DNA of 64,000 nucleotides from NCBI GenBank assembly GCA_029204225.1, contig CM055097.1, positions 62,644,950 through 62,708,949 of the forward strand. Reading direction: 5' to 3'. A program made the position numbers and the translations under genes. Every line of letters begins with the position of its first letter. Position 1 is the stretch's first letter. The notes beneath the pieces are model-generated. The model was given only the letters and a program-made list of their open reading frames with translations, was not told the origin of the DNA and ran no database searches. This DNA comes from Diphasiastrum complanatum (lineage: Eukaryota > Streptophyta > Lycopodiopsida > Lycopodiales > Lycopodiaceae). Below are positions 63,469-64,000 of this stretch, one piece after another.

Positions 63469-64000
<532 letters not shown>

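Overview
This window looks like nuclear DNA from a land plant. The evidence is stacked LTR retrotransposons of the Ty1/Copia and Ty3/Gypsy type, primer-binding sites matching plant initiator Met-tRNA (TGGTATCA...), a chromodomain-type Gypsy element, long TC, GT, AC and GA microsatellites, and one plant-type SUVH histone methyltransferase gene. I cannot name the species. I found no rRNA, tRNA, organellar or bacterial sequence and no CRISPR array.

Layout. 1-9.1 kb: a gag-like relic cut by the 5' LTR of a Copia element (family A, 483 to about 9100). Family A is itself split at 2482-6253 by a second Copia element (family B). 9.1-11.2 kb: 5' end of a minus-strand Gypsy element (gag, PBS, LTR). 11.4-15.3 kb: two minus-strand Copia 5' halves (LTR, PBS, gag, and protease in one). 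15.3-24.6 kb: a minus-strand chromodomain Gypsy element whose 5'/gag/protease/RT block is duplicated head to tail. One of its copies carries an exact 420-bp in-frame deletion. 24.6-26.3 kb: a plus-strand Copia fragment whose integrase runs into a Gypsy-type integrase tail. 26.3-31.2 kb: mostly non-coding, with a degenerate minisatellite, an AC repeat and an unrecognised two-exon gene fragment. 31.26-34.9 kb: a miniature LTR element (TRIM type) apparently interrupted by a second family A Copia copy. 34.9-38.7 kb: Gypsy and Copia relics. 38.7-42.4 kb: almost empty. 42.4-45.7 kb: the only convincing host gene, an SRA/pre-SET/SET (SUVH-like) open reading frame on the minus strand with a telobox, a site-II-like element and a CT-rich leader. 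45.7-50.6 kb: intergenic, with a telobox cluster and two foldback (MITE-like) structures. 50.6-52.6 kb: a Copia 5' end with an intact gag. 52.6-54.1 kb: a minus-strand Gypsy protease region. 55.05-61.6 kb: a Gypsy RT/RNase H interrupted by a minus-strand family B Copia element with a perfect AGTTT target-site duplication. 61.6-64 kb: further LTR pieces, a small stop-riddled ORF and a (TC)90 tract.

Taken together, the window records nested retrotransposon insertion and decay around one chromatin gene. The gene belongs to the family of H3K9 methyltransferases that reads methylated DNA to silence such elements. Several nonsense mutations between paired copies are CAG to TAG or TGG to TAG/TGA, as expected from deamination of methylated cytosine. 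I did not find a clearly novel biological system. The most useful observations are the datable nested insertions, the TRIM element, the tandem Gypsy duplication, the conserved palindrome at the family B promoter, and the SUVH reading frame that stops before a post-SET motif.
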